Below are positions 25,920 to 35,470 of a stretch of DNA of 64,000 bases, piece by piece. Origin of the DNA: Hyphomicrobiales bacterium (GTDB taxonomy: Bacteria; Pseudomonadota; Alphaproteobacteria; Rhizobiales; Rhizobiaceae). Location of the stretch: contig UICE01000004.1 in the NCBI GenBank assembly GCA_900471815.1, positions 372,001 to 436,000 of the forward strand, in the 5' to 3' direction. The notes under the pieces were generated by a model. It saw nothing but the letters and a program-made list of their open reading frames with translations, was not told the origin of the DNA and searched no databases. The position numbers were made by a program, and so were the translations under genes. Every line of letters starts with the position of its first letter. Within the stretch, counting starts at the first letter, position 1.

Positions 25920-26759
25920 TCAGTCATCATCGATGAAAAATGCCGGGTCGACATTCGTCGTGTCTTTCACCTCGTTCAGCATCTGCCCGAGGTGAAAGCC
26001 CATGGCTTCTGTTGCGTGCGCTATATCGTGGCGGCGGATGCCATCGAGAATTGCTTCATGCTCGACAATGACGCGGGTAAGACGCCCGCTGAGCGGTAGT
26101 GTCAGCCGCCGATAGCGGTCGATCTGCATCTTTACCTGCTGGATCACGTTCCATATGCCGGGAAATCCGGCAATTGAATTGATCGACAGATGAAAATCCG
26201 TATCAGCGCTGTGAAAGCGTTCATTGTCGCCAGATGCTTCGGCGGCCACGAGATCGGCAATGCTTCGTTCCAGCCGGGCAATATCGGCAGGTCCCGCCTG
26301 TTCGGCAGCCAGCTTCACGGTCGTCTCTTCAAGGGATTTGCGGATGAGGATTGCTTCATAGAGCGCGCGTCGCGGAATGCGCGAAACGAAAGTTCCCGAT
26401 TGTGGAAAAATATCGATCAGCCCGTCATCGGCAAGTCGCAAAACCGCTTGGTGAACAGGCGTGCGGCTCACGCCAAACTGCGCGGCAATTTCCTTCTCAA
26501 GAATGGGCTCCATCGGTCTGCGGCGCAGCGAAATAATGTCGTCAAGCAGTTGCTTGTAAATATGGGTTGCAGCTCGGGGGGTGGCTGCCCGCTGCTGAGC
26601 ATAGTCCGTGCTGGATGTCGCGAGCGGGTGGGCCCGGTCACGCTTGCGCTCCGATGATGCGACGGGGTTATCGGTCACTGAAAGCCGCAATCGCCCGCAA
26701 GGCGGGTCGTTAACAGGGGAAACCGGAACTTTTGATACTGCAAGAAAACCTCCTCCCAA
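25920..26759 (-). CDS. GntR-family regulator (FadR subfamily, FCD domain)
   Basis: Up to 279 residues. The winged helix lies at about residues 65-135 (ILEKEIAAQFGVSRTPVHQAVL) and the FCD effector domain follows with metal-binding-type residues such as DTDFHLSIN and HEAILDGI. The N-terminal 55 residues are unusual, and the first codon (TTG 26759) contains the purine-rich GGGAGGAGG that looks like a ribosome-binding site, so the real start is probably farther in; I could not fix it. It is 47 bases upstream of kduI on the same strand and likely controls the kdu-transporter operon. Confidence 0.85.
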   Translation of the reverse strand: MGGGFLAVSKVPVSPVNDPPCGRLRLSVTDNPVASSERKRDRAHPLATSSTDYAQQRAATPRAATHIYKQLLDDIISLRRRPMEPILEKEIAAQFGVSRTPVHQAVLRLADDGLIDIFPQSGTFVSRIPRRALYEAILIRKSLEETTVKLAAEQAGPADIARLERSIADLVAAEASGDNERFHSADTDFHLSINSIAGFPGIWNVIQQVKMQIDRYRRLTLPLSGRLTRVIVEHEAILDGIRRHDIAHATEAMGFHLGQMLNEVKDTTNVDPAFFIDDD

Positions 26760-27133
26760 AGGATTTGAAATATAAATATTCTAATATTTTAGTTTTGGCA
26801 AGCGCTTGCTTTCCGCTGAAGCGGGCCGAAGGATCACTGCCGGGAAAGCTGTTGCAATTATGCGTTGCACAGTTTACGCATATACACCGAAGCGAGATTG
26901 TATCCGGTTGTATTGCCGATGAAGTACAACCTCTCGTCGAGACTGAATTCTGATTTTATAGTAGCGTGCACGATATTTCGATAAGAACGGGCTGTTCTTT
27001 GACGACTGATTAAAAGCTTTGTGAAATTATGTGCCGTTAGGCGCGTCACCAGGTAATATTTACGATATAAAAATTGCCCGTAAACCATTTCATTTTGGGT
27101 ATTGTGCGTTTTTTGGAAAGTTTCACGAATATT
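26760..27133. other. 374-base intergenic control region between gntR and the GGDEF-EAL gene
   Basis: The only clear signal is an inverted repeat AAATATT CT AATATTT at 26774-26789, 15 bases upstream of the open frame of the GntR gene, a fair candidate for its operator or promoter. The remainder is AT-rich and holds small ORFs (60-76 codons) with no recognised motif. Confidence 0.4.
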
Positions 27134-29614
27134 ATGGAAACGGATTCAGGCAAATCACTGGACACATCCCGTCAACGCATTTTTGGCGTCCCCGTGGTCG
27201 CCGTTATTGGCCTTCCGCTTTTGGCCCTGCTGATTGTGCTGTTTTTGGGTTTTAGCCTGATCTTGCAGACGCAACGTACCGATCTGACAAAGACTTATGC
27301 TGACAGGACGGCGGAGTTTCTGGCCAGAGATATCGCCAATCAACTCGGCCATCTTGTTACGCCGCTTGAGGAATATGCCGATGCTCTTGCAGCGCGGGTA
27401 AAAGCTGCTGGATGCAGCAATGCTGAATGTGTTTTTTCTTTTATCGAGGCGGATAGGGCCACTCCAGAGCGGGTTCCTATCCAGGTGTCGGTTCTCCGTT
27501 TCGGTGCAAGCAATGGTCATCTGTTAAGCGTTTTCAAGATCAAGGAGACCGACCGGGATTTTAAGGGGCAAGGCAAGACGCAATCGGACAACCCATCGCG
27601 TCTTCTTGTGACAAGGCCGGACAGGCCCATGCAAGAACGTGACTTCAATCTGTTTGAGCGAGGCTGGTATCGCGGCGGTATTGTCGGCAGGACACCGACC
27701 TGGAGTGCTCCCTATGTGGTGAATAATACCAGTGATCTGTGCGCTTCCACGCAAGGCAGCGTATGGACCATGACCCGGGTTCTGCCGATTTTTGGTCCGG
27801 ATCGGAAGCCTTTAGGGGTCCTTGCACTCGACATGTGCGTCAATCGCATCAGCGCATTCCTGAGCAGCGCGACAGGCAATACTGTCCAGGAAATTAGCGT
27901 TTTCACGCCTTCCGGAGAGGAGCTTTCGGTTTCGGGCGGTCAATTCACGATCGGGCGGGACACAAGCAAAATCTCCGCCGACCTGGGAAACGCCGTATCT
28001 CTGGATAAGTTTGATCTTAAAGGCTGGCGCGTCGTCGTTACACTTGGTGACGAATTATCGGCGAAGGCGGATTGGGATTGGTATTATACGGCCGTCTGCT
28101 TGATCGGGCTTGCAATAAGTATTGCGCTGACTGCCTGGGCCGCGAGCTTTGTCGTCAATCCATTGATGCGGCTTTCAAGGGCTGTGACAGATGTCGGCAA
28201 TCTCAATCTGGACACGCCCATCTCCGTTCCCACCAATATTAGAGAAGTCGGCCTGCTGGCCTCGGTGATTGAAAGAATGCGTCTTGTTCTGCAACGCAAT
28301 CAGACGCGCCTCGAATTTCTGGCCTATCATGATCCGGCCAGCGGTTTTCTCAATCAGGCCGGTTTGGTCAAAGAGTATGATTTGCTGGTTGGCAAGGAAG
28401 GCCAGATTGATCTGATCCTCATAAAAATATGCAATTACCATCAGATCGCCAGCATTTTTGGCGATGAGGTTCTGGCACGAATGATCAGCAGCAAGATCGA
28501 CAAGCTTCAAGCCACGCTTGCAGGGGGCGTCGTGGGCTGCCTCAACAATAATCTGATAGCCTATATCTATCCCAGCGACGAGGGGGTGGATATTCCTCTC
28601 ATGCGCAAGATGCTTGCGGAAATGCGGTTGCCTTATGAAAATGAGGGGATACGTATTTCACCGGTTATTGCCTGCTCCGTCGCCCAGAAACAGGGGCAAA
28701 TTGAGCCATTCGGCTCTTTGCTGCGCCGCGCCAATGGTGCCATGTATCACGCGGAAGACACCAAGAGCGAAGATGCTGTCTGGCACAATTCCGCTCTCAT
28801 TCAGGATCTGCGGGCAGCTTTGGATTTTGGCGGTGATATTACGCGGGCCATCGGGCGCGGCGAATTTTCAGTGAGATATCGCCCTGTCGTGGATTTGCGG
28901 ACAGGCCGGATTTGCGAAGCGCATACAAGTGTTATCTGGCATCATCCGGAATTCGGAGACATCAAATCGCATAAGTTCATTCCAATCTTTGAACAAAATG
29001 GCTCCATTCTTCATCTCGGCCTTTTTATCATGTCACGAGCATTTGAATTCCTGCACAATTTCAAAAAATACTACCCCGACAATAAATTACTGATCGGGAT
29101 CAAGCTTTCTTTCCCCCAGCTCATGGACCCGCTGTTCATTGAACGCATCAGGGAGCTGCAGGCCGAATGGGGCGTCAATACTTCGGAAGTAAATTTCATT
29201 ATTTCGCAGAATATTGCGATGCTTGACGATCAGCAGATCTTCCGTGTCATGCGCAGGCTGCGGGATATCGGTTTCCGGCTGATAGTCGACCAGTTTGCCA
29301 TGTCTCATTCTACGGTAAATGGAGCCATGGCGCTCCAATATGATGGAATGATGATTGGGTCGGAGGCCTATCGGAACATTGACCAGCCAGGCCCCGAGCG
29401 GGTCATTCTGTCAGCAGTATGCGAACTGGCAGGAAAACTGGATATGGAAAGAATAGCCGTTGGAATTGATACGCATGCCATCATCGAGCCATTGGTAAAA
29501 TGCGGCTGCAATTTTGGCCGGGGTCCATGGTTTGGCCATTCGGGCTCGGAACAGGAGTTTCTGTCGCGCTATGACGAGAACGCCGCCATGTTCTCCAATG
29601 AGCCCGCTCACTGA
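27134..29614 (+). CDS. Membrane GGDEF-EAL domain protein with degenerate motifs
   Basis: 826 residues: TM1 at about 17-42, a large periplasmic sensor region of about 270 residues with Cache-like features, TM2 at about 316-338, HAMP-like linker, a GGDEF-type domain (about 400-560) and an EAL-type domain (about 575-815). The GGDEF site reads GCLNNN and the EAL motif reads EAH; in EAL the metal- or substrate-binding Asn is IKLS, the DDFG motif is VDQFAMS and the LKID lysine region reads MMIGSE. So neither c-di-GMP synthesis nor hydrolysis is likely. It may sense a ligand outside and bind nucleotide or a partner inside. ATG 27134 is preferred to TTG 27074. Confidence 0.85.
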   Translation: METDSGKSLDTSRQRIFGVPVVAVIGLPLLALLIVLFLGFSLILQTQRTDLTKTYADRTAEFLARDIANQLGHLVTPLEEYADALAARVKAAGCSNAECVFSFIEADRATPERVPIQVSVLRFGASNGHLLSVFKIKETDRDFKGQGKTQSDNPSRLLVTRPDRPMQERDFNLFERGWYRGGIVGRTPTWSAPYVVNNTSDLCASTQGSVWTMTRVLPIFGPDRKPLGVLALDMCVNRISAFLSSATGNTVQEISVFTPSGEELSVSGGQFTIGRDTSKISADLGNAVSLDKFDLKGWRVVVTLGDELSAKADWDWYYTAVCLIGLAISIALTAWAASFVVNPLMRLSRAVTDVGNLNLDTPISVPTNIREVGLLASVIERMRLVLQRNQTRLEFLAYHDPASGFLNQAGLVKEYDLLVGKEGQIDLILIKICNYHQIASIFGDEVLARMISSKIDKLQATLAGGVVGCLNNNLIAYIYPSDEGVDIPLMRKMLAEMRLPYENEGIRISPVIACSVAQKQGQIEPFGSLLRRANGAMYHAEDTKSEDAVWHNSALIQDLRAALDFGGDITRAIGRGEFSVRYRPVVDLRTGRICEAHTSVIWHHPEFGDIKSHKFIPIFEQNGSILHLGLFIMSRAFEFLHNFKKYYPDNKLLIGIKLSFPQLMDPLFIERIRELQAEWGVNTSEVNFIISQNIAMLDDQQIFRVMRRLRDIGFRLIVDQFAMSHSTVNGAMALQYDGMMIGSEAYRNIDQPGPERVILSAVCELAGKLDMERIAVGIDTHAIIEPLVKCGCNFGRGPWFGHSGSEQEFLSRYDENAAMFSNEPAH

Positions 29615-29638
29615 GCAGATGACGTCTGCACCGAGTTT

Positions 29639-29750
29639 GTGCGTGGTTCGATGAGGCTCACAATGAGGAAGCTGAGATGATTTTAAACGGTGAAGATTAT
29701 CTGTGCAGTTTACCAACTTTCCTCATGGTGAGCCTCATCGAACCACGCAC
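29639..29750. repeat. Palindromic intergenic repeat, copy 1 (Bru-RS-like)
   Basis: Arms GTGCGTGGTTCGATGAGGCT and its complement AGCCTCATCGAACCACGCAC are nearly perfect inverted repeats of about 32 bases around a variable centre. Located after the GGDEF-EAL gene. Related copies at 31790, 35240, 37552, 39233 and 40361. Confidence 0.85.
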
Positions 29751-29815
29751 TATATAGTTGCAAGTTTAATTGCCGAGCTAGGCGATGGGCCAAATGCAAT
29801 AAGCCTACCCATCCC

Positions 29816-30880
29816 CTAATCAACACGCCCGCGAGCGGCCACCGGGGCGATCTCAGTGACCGTATCGCCCGAAATAAGCACGACACTATCGAAGAGATTG
29901 GACACGACACAGGCATGATTGGGGATGATGCGGATGCGCTCGCCTACCTTGGGCTTGTGCTCACATGCAGACAGGTCGATTGTGCCATGCTCTTCGCTAA
30001 GCGAGGAAATGACCGCATCTGGATATTCCACCACCCTGCCAAATCCGCTTAAACCCAATGTATCGCTTGTCAGCGACTTCGAGCCCGCGTCGATGATGGC
30101 GCGATTTTCGGTCGGGCGGCTTACGACAGTTGCAAGCACGGTGAGAGCGCAATCATCAAGGGTGCCGGCACCTTTGGCGACCTGAAAGAGATCCATATAG
30201 ATATAAGTGCCAGGACGGTGTTCCGTTGCGCTCGCCACTTCGTGAGCCCGCCACATATCGGGGGTTCCGCCATTGGAAATGGTGTGCGGGTCCAGCCCCG
30301 CTGCGATCGCCAGTTTTTCCGCCTCTGCGAGAAATGCCTGCGTGGTTTCGATACCGCCAGTTTTCGGATATGTCATGAAGCCGGCAAAGTTAAGCCCTTC
30401 CGACGCGTCGATCAGCTTGGCAAGCGCGACCGCTTCCTGCGGGGATTGAACGCCGCAGCGGCCCATGCCCGTATCGCATTCGACCAGAACGGTCAGTGGC
30501 TTCTTGCGCCCGGCAAAAGCCTCGGCATAACCGCGTATGGCCGTTTCATTATCTGCGGTTACGCTGATCGTGATGCGCTCATTAAGCTTGGTAAGACGCT
30601 CAAGCTTTGCCTTGCCGATAATATTGTAGGGGATGAAAATATCGCTCATTCCCGCATCGGCCATCACTTCAGCCTCGCCGAGTTTTTGGCAAGTAATCCC
30701 GATAGCGCCAAGCTCTATGGCTCGTTTGGCAAAACGCGGCAATTTATGTGTCTTGATATGCGGACGCACGGTCAAGGCATGATTGTCGGCATAGGTCTGG
30801 AATTTTTGCAGATTTGCCTCTGCGCGGTCCGTGTCGATGAGAACAGCGGGTGTATCAATATCGGTCAGCTTCAATCTCAA
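29816..30880 (-). CDS. D-threonine aldolase / D-serine dehydratase-like PLP enzyme
   Basis: 354 residues of the alanine-racemase-like fold-type III group. The PLP lysine is in RPHIKTHKLP near residue 42, and the C-terminal domain contains CEHKPKVGERIRIIPNHACVV with the His/Cys metal-ligand positions of D-threonine aldolase and DSD1. The enzyme should cleave or dehydrate a D-3-hydroxyamino acid. It overlaps the RpiR regulator gene by four bases (ATGA). Its neighbours (ABC transporter, RidA, M81 peptidase) suggest a pathway for a D-amino acid-containing compound; RidA would deal with the enamine that such enzymes release. Confidence 0.88.
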   Translation of the reverse strand: MRLKLTDIDTPAVLIDTDRAEANLQKFQTYADNHALTVRPHIKTHKLPRFAKRAIELGAIGITCQKLGEAEVMADAGMSDIFIPYNIIGKAKLERLTKLNERITISVTADNETAIRGYAEAFAGRKKPLTVLVECDTGMGRCGVQSPQEAVALAKLIDASEGLNFAGFMTYPKTGGIETTQAFLAEAEKLAIAAGLDPHTISNGGTPDMWRAHEVASATEHRPGTYIYMDLFQVAKGAGTLDDCALTVLATVVSRPTENRAIIDAGSKSLTSDTLGLSGFGRVVEYPDAVISSLSEEHGTIDLSACEHKPKVGERIRIIPNHACVVSNLFDSVVLISGDTVTEIAPVAARGRVD

Positions 30881-31755
30881 TCTCCGAGCGGCAGTGTGGT
30901 CGCGTTATTGGCGTGCATGGCTTGCAGGTTCTTGATGCGGCGCATCCGCTCGACGGCAGGGGCACCGATTTTTTCGGCAACGGTCATTGCCAGCATATCG
31001 GTAAGCGCGAGCAGGGCATAGCGGGCGGGGGAGGGCCGGTAAACATTGGTGCCTTCGTCAATGTGAAAAGGCATGACAAGTTCTGCGGCCGCCGCAAGCT
31101 TCGTGCCGGGTGCCGTGAAGGCAATTGTTTTGGCGCCATAGCGCCGCGCGATCATGACGGCCTCGATCAAGGGCTTGATTTCCCCTGAAAGCGAATAGGC
31201 AATGATAACAGTATCCTTGTTGCTGGTTGCCGCTGTCATCTGCTGCATTTCGCCATCAATATGCGATGAGGCGGCAATGCCCAGGCGGAACAGGCGATTT
31301 TCCATTTCGGTAGCTGCCATTGAGGACGACCCGCCGGAGCCATAGGCGCGAACCATTCCCGCTTGCGCAATGAGCGAGGCCGCAAGTTCAAGATCGTCTC
31401 TGTTGATCAGATTGCACACGGTTTCGACAGCATCGACGGCGCTGCGCGCGATGACCGACGTCACACTGCCGTTTTCATCCTGCGCGGGTCCCGGCGCGAT
31501 AAACCGCCCGGCAATAGCAAGCGATTGCGCCAGCCTTACCTTGAAATCCCGCGTGCCCTCAAAACCGAGCATACGGCAGAAACGCGTGATTGTCGGCTCG
31601 CTCACCCCAGCCTTTTCGGCCAGCTTGTTGATAGGCGCATGAGTGGCGAAATCCGCATCGGACAGGATCGCAGCTGCGACCTGGCTGTCGGAATGTTTGC
31701 CTGTATCGGCAACCTCCCTCAGCCTTGCAACAATGTCGAAATGCGGTGGTGCCAT
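30877..31755 (-). CDS. RpiR-family transcriptional regulator
   Basis: 292 residues: an HTH_6 domain (APINKLAEKAGVSEPTITRFCRMLGF) followed by a SIS sugar-phosphate-binding domain (about residues 120-270, GSGGSSMAATEMENRL, SLSGEIKPLI). Such proteins sense phosphosugars. The start ATG 31755 is preferred to a TTG at 31782. It lies leftward of the divergent transporter regulon and is the best candidate for its control. A palindrome TGAAAGTTTCA just after the binding-protein promoter may be its operator. Confidence 0.9.
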   Translation of the reverse strand: MAPPHFDIVARLREVADTGKHSDSQVAAAILSDADFATHAPINKLAEKAGVSEPTITRFCRMLGFEGTRDFKVRLAQSLAIAGRFIAPGPAQDENGSVTSVIARSAVDAVETVCNLINRDDLELAASLIAQAGMVRAYGSGGSSSMAATEMENRLFRLGIAASSHIDGEMQQMTAATSNKDTVIIAYSLSGEIKPLIEAVMIARRYGAKTIAFTAPGTKLAAAAELVMPFHIDEGTNVYRPSPARYALLALTDMLAMTVAEKIGAPAVERMRRIKNLQAMHANNATTLPLGD

Positions 31756-31789
31756 CTGTTGCTTTATCCATCTCGGTTGCAATAACGAT

Positions 31790-31926
31790 GTGCGTGGTTT
31801 GACAAGCTCACCATGAGGGAGGAATTTAGTGGCAAAACAAAAGCCAGTAACCTCACAACTTTATGCAAGCAACCCACCTTCCTTATGGTTGGCTATCCTG
31901 AGCTTGTCGAAGGGCGAACCAAGCAC
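31790..31926. repeat. Palindromic intergenic repeat, copy 2
   Basis: Arms start TGTGCGTGGTTTGACAAGCT and end AGCTTGTCGAAGGGCGAACC..., with an inner CACCATGAGG/CCTTATGGTT part. It sits between the RpiR and ATPase genes, splitting this leftward run. Confidence 0.8.
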
Positions 31927-31929
31927 ATG

Positions 31930-32997
31930 TCAAATTCTGTTTCCGGTTTTAGCGTCAAAGACATGCACCTTTGCCGGGTCAACCGTCAATGATAATTGAG
32001 TGCCGGGCTCCGGCGCCAAACGATCACGGAACACGCAGCGCACGGCAACACCGGAAATCGTGCCGAACAAATGGGTCTCGGAACCTGTCGGCTCAATCAC
32101 CTCGACGTGATAGGCAAATCCATTGCCATCGGGTGCGAGGCGATAGTGTTCGGGGCGTATGCCGATCTCGACCGGCTGGCCCGAAGCGGCAGTGGTATCG
32201 CCGACCGGAATGATGGTGCCATTGTCGGTGCGAACCTTTGGCGCGCCATCGCCACGTTCCAATGTTCCAGGAATGAAGGTCATGGCGGGCGAGCCAAGGA
32301 AACCTGCAACGAATTTGTTGACCGGCTTGTCGTAAAGCTCAAGCGGCGAGCCCGCCTGCTCAATACGTCCGGCATTCATGACGACGATCCGGTCCGCCAT
32401 GGTCATGGCTTCGATCTGGTCATGGGTAACATAGACCATTGTGGTCTTTAACTGCTGGTGAAGCGCCTTCAGCTCCGTGCGCATCTGCACGCGCAGCTTG
32501 GCATCAAGATTGGAAAGCGGCTCGTCAAATAAGAACAGGTCCGGCTCGCGCACGATTGTACGCCCCATTGCAACCCGCTGGCGCTGCCCGCCGGAAAGTT
32601 GGCGCGGCACGCGGTCCAGATAGTCATGCAGATTGAGCGTTTCCGCAGCCTTGCCGACCTTCGCGTCAATGGCTGCAGCCGACTCGCGCCGGATTTTCGG
32701 ACCAAAGCCGATATTCTTGCGCACACTCATATGCGGAAACAAAGCATAGCTCTGAAACACCATCGAAATATTGCGCTGCTGCGGCGGCAGACCATTGGAC
32801 AGGCGATCACCAATCCATAACTCACCGGAAGAAATATCCTCCAATCCGGCAATCATGCGCAGGAGCGTGGATTTCCCGCAGCCGGAAGGTCCGATCAGCA
32901 CCAGAAATTCGCCGTCCCGCACTTCAAGGTCGATCCCATGCAGTATATTCATTGCGCCATAGGATTTGGCGAGTTGCTTGATCTGTAGTCCGGCCAT
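31930..32997 (-). CDS. Sugar ABC transporter ATPase, UgpC/MalK type
   Basis: 355 residues with Walker [11 protein letters not shown]-loop [10 protein letters not shown], signature LSGGQRQRV, Walker [13 protein letters not shown], switch TMVYVTHDQ and a C-terminal TOBE/OB regulatory domain (about residues 240-355). It energises the MalE-F-G-type subunits encoded at 33973-37161 on the other strand. The start ATG 32997 is one base after the stop of the SDR gene, showing coupling; the open frame to 33024 is not needed. Confidence 0.95.
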   Translation of the reverse strand: MAGLQIKQLAKSYGAMNILHGIDLEVRDGEFLVLIGPSGCGKSTLLRMIAGLEDISSGELWIGDRLSNGLPPQQRNISMVFQSYALFPHMSVRKNIGFGPKIRRESAAAIDAKVGKAAETLNLHDYLDRVPRQLSGGQRQRVAMGRTIVREPDLFLFDEPLSNLDAKLRVQMRTELKALHQQLKTTMVYVTHDQIEAMTMADRIVVMNAGRIEQAGSPLELYDKPVNKFVAGFLGSPAMTFIPGTLERGDGAPKVRTDNGTIIPVGDTTAASGQPVEIGIRPEHYRLAPDGNGFAYHVEVIEPTGSETHLFGTISGVAVRCVFRDRLAPEPGTQLSLTVDPAKVHVFDAKTGNRI

Positions 32998-32998
32998 G

Positions 32999-33790
32999 TC
33001 ACTTGTCTCCGGCGAGCACGTCATTGATGAAATGGAGATTGCCTGCTGTCAGGCCAGCATCAACAGTCAGCGTTGCACCGGTAATTCCCGACGCGGAGGC
33101 GCAACTGAGGAAGAAGGCTGCTTGCGCCACTTCGCCAGGCGTCACAAGACGTCCGAGCGGATAATGCGGCAGAACCTTTGCCAGAAGCTCCGGCTGTTTT
33201 TCCAGACGATGATCCCATGCCGGGGTGCGCACGGAACCCGGACATACGGCATTGGACCTTATACCAAACCGGCCGCGCTCAACTGCAAGCGCCTTCATAT
33301 AGGCGATCATGCCAGCCTTAGCGGCCGAATAGGCGGGATTGCCGAAATGGCTGAGCGCATTGACCGATGAGATGAATACGATGCTGCCGCCGCCTTTTGC
33401 GGCCATAGCCTCGGCAATCGGGTCCGTGACATGAAATGCGCCATTTAGATTGGTCGCAATTTCGCGCTCCCAAACATCGCCATCGACCTGATCGAGAATC
33501 TCGCCGCGGGAAAAACCGGCATTATTGATCAATACGTCCGGTGTGCCGTGATCGGCAATAAAGTTTCGAATTGCGCTGCCGGTCTGCGCCTTGTCATTGA
33601 TGTTGAAGACAAGCCCATTTGCCAGCGGCAGCCCGGTCAATAAGCTCTCATCTTGATCGGCGCCTGAAACAATGGCCCCTGCCGCATTGAACGTGTCGAT
33701 CAATGCTTGCCCGATGCCGCCACCCGCGCCGGTTATAAACACCTGTTTGCCATACAAACCAAGGGCTCTGTGCAATGTCTCTGAAGTCAT
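32999..33790 (-). CDS. Short-chain dehydrogenase/reductase
   Basis: 263 residues: ITGAGGGIGQ NAD(P) site, NNAG, catalytic Ser in VFISSVNALS and YSAAK. It is the first gene leftward from the divergent promoter region and is directly coupled to the ATPase gene. It probably oxidises a hydroxyl of the imported compound; the substrate is not known. Confidence 0.88.
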   Translation of the reverse strand: MTSETLHRALGLYGKQVFITGAGGGIGQALIDTFNAAGAIVSGADQDESLLTGLPLANGLVFNINDKAQTGSAIRNFIADHGTPDVLINNAGFSRGEILDQVDGDVWEREIATNLNGAFHVTDPIAEAMAAKGGGSIVFISSVNALSHFGNPAYSAAKAGMIAYMKALAVERGRFGIRSNAVCPGSVRTPAWDHRLEKQPELLAKVLPHYPLGRLVTPGEVAQAAFFLSCASASGITGATLTVDAGLTAGNLHFINDVLAGDK

Positions 33791-33879
33791 ATCGTGACCT
33801 TGTTTTGAAATGTTCCCCTAGCTTATTAATGACGGCATATGAAAAAAAGCAACATAAAACTGTCATAACCCCTCAATTT

Positions 33880-33910
33880 TTGACTTGCATGAAAATAAAT
33901 TACATAGAAT
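33880..33910 (+). promoter_or_regulatory. Likely promoter of the sugar-binding protein operon
   Basis: TTGACT (33880-33885) and TAGAAT (33905-33910) match -35 and -10 consensus at five of six positions each, with a 19-base spacer. Coding start follows at 33973. Confidence 0.5.
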
Positions 33911-33915
33911 GATGG

Positions 33916-33926
33916 TGAAAGTTTCA
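33916..33926. promoter_or_regulatory. Candidate operator TGAAAGTTTCA
   Basis: A perfect 11-base palindrome just downstream of the -10 element, near the expected transcription start, where a repressor would block initiation. The linked RpiR protein is the candidate binder. Confidence 0.4.
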
Positions 33927-33972
33927 AAATTACGCCGATGGGAGAATGCGGCGTGTAACAAAGGGGAACATC

Positions 33973-35196
33973 ATGATGATCAGAAAACTAAGCCTACTTG
34001 CAGGCCTTAGCCTTCTCGCCTTTTCGGGTGGAGCATTTGCCGACACCGTCCGCGTCACCATTGCTGAATACAGCAAAGGCACAGGCCCCTATTTCGAAGA
34101 AGCGGCCAAAGCCTTCGAAGCGGCCAATCCAGATACGAAAATCCAGATCGAAGTTGTGCCTTGGGACAGCCTCCAGCAGAAACTGACGACCGATATTTCG
34201 GCCGGTGCCAATGCCGACCTTTCCATTATCGGCACGCGCTGGCTGCTGGATTATGTCAAGGAAGGCATTATCGCCCCGCTTGACGGCAATATTACGCCGG
34301 ATTTCAAGGCGCGCTTCATCGATACATTCCTCACGCCATCGGTCATGGACGGTAAGGTTTATGGCCTGCCGATCGCAGCTTCAGCGCGCGCCATGTATTA
34401 TAACAAGGATATCTTCGCCAAGGCTGGCATTGATACCCCGCCTGCAACCTGGGCAGACTTCAAGACGAGCGCCGAAAAGATCAAGGCGCTTGGCACCGAG
34501 ACCTATGGTTTCGGCTTGCAGGGCAAGGAAATCGAGACGGATGTCTATTTCTATTATGGGCTCTGGGCCAATGGCGGCGAGATCGTCAAGGATGGGAAAT
34601 CCGGTCTTGATTCAAAAGCAGCCATTGATACGGCGACGCTTTACAAGAGCTTTATCGATGGCGGTCTGACCCAGCCGGGTGTTACCTCCTATAGTCGCGA
34701 AGATGTGCAGAATCTGTTCAAGCAGGGCAAGGTTGCAACCGTCATCACCGCGCCATTCCTTTCCGGCCAGATCAAGACCGAAGCGCCAAATCTCAATTAT
34801 GGCGTAGCGCCCATTCCCGCCGGTCCTGATGGCGGCAAGGGTACCTATGGCGTGACGGATTCCATCGTCCTGTTCGAAAATTCAAAGAACAAGGAAGCAG
34901 CATGGAAATTCCTCGACTTCCTGTTCACAACGGAACAGCGCACAAAATTCGACAAGATCGAGGGCTTCCTTCCCGTCAATGCCGAAGAAGCCAAAGACCC
35001 GTATTTTGCCGATAATGCCGACCTGAAAGTGTTCACGAACCTTCTTCCGAATGCGCGTTTTGCTCCGGTCATTCCGGGCTGGGAAGACATTGCCCAGACA
35101 ACGTCCAACGCCATCCAGAAGATTTATCTGGGGCAGGGCGAGATCGAGCCAACGCTGAAAGAAGCCGCTGCCAAGATCAATGAGACGTTGAAGTAA
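33973..35196 (+). CDS. Sugar-type ABC transporter, extracellular binding protein (MalE/UgpB-like)
   Basis: 407 residues: signal peptide (MMIRKLSLLAGLSLLAFSGG..., cleavage after AFA near residue 23), then a family-1 solute-binding protein with KGTGPYFEEAAKAFEAANP and SIIGTRWLLDYVKEG. ATG 33973 (or 33976) follows AAGGGGA by a good distance; the longer frame from 33946 is rejected because it would spoil the signal peptide. A strong hairpin follows the gene, separating it from the permease genes, as is common for binding proteins made in excess. Confidence 0.93.
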   Translation: MMIRKLSLLAGLSLLAFSGGAFADTVRVTIAEYSKGTGPYFEEAAKAFEAANPDTKIQIEVVPWDSLQQKLTTDISAGANADLSIIGTRWLLDYVKEGIIAPLDGNITPDFKARFIDTFLTPSVMDGKVYGLPIAASARAMYYNKDIFAKAGIDTPPATWADFKTSAEKIKALGTETYGFGLQGKEIETDVYFYYGLWANGGEIVKDGKSGLDSKAAIDTATLYKSFIDGGLTQPGVTSYSREDVQNLFKQGKVATVITAPFLSGQIKTEAPNLNYGVAPIPAGPDGGKGTYGVTDSIVLFENSKNKEAAWKFLDFLFTTEQRTKFDKIEGFLPVNAEEAKDPYFADNADLKVFTNLLPNARFAPVIPGWEDIAQTTSNAIQKIYLGQGEIEPTLKEAAAKINETLK

Positions 35197-35200
35197 GCTT

Positions 35201-35235
35201 GTTACCCGCTCCGGATTGCAACTGGAGCGGGTAAC
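35201..35235 (+). terminator. Stem-loop after the binding-protein gene
   Basis: GTTACCCGCTCC and GGAGCGGGTAAC are perfect 12-base arms with an 11-base loop, starting four bases after the stop codon. No T-run follows, so it more likely protects the upstream mRNA end or partly terminates transcription. Confidence 0.7.
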
Positions 35236-35239
35236 ATTT

Positions 35240-35402
35240 GCAGTTGTGTTTCGCGTGGTTCGCCCTTTGACAAGCTCAGGGGGCTCGCCATGTGGAAGGT
35301 CGGAGTCGGCAGGGTTCTAGTCTTGAAACCTTGCAGGTAGGCTTTGCAATCAAATCACCTTCCTCATGGTGAGCCCCGTCGAACCACGCAAAACACAACT
35401 GC
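35240..35402. repeat. Palindromic intergenic repeat, copy 3
   Basis: The outermost arms GCAGTTGTGTTT.CGCGTGGTTCG are extended compared with other copies, giving a 163-base element with GTGAGCCCCGTCGAACCACG on the right. It lies between the binding protein and the first permease gene. Confidence 0.85.
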
Positions 35403-35470
35403 AATCAAATTCAGACTATGCGCCCAGCCCGAAAGTCGGCCAGGTTTTCTAACCAAAGGTAATTCCATCG

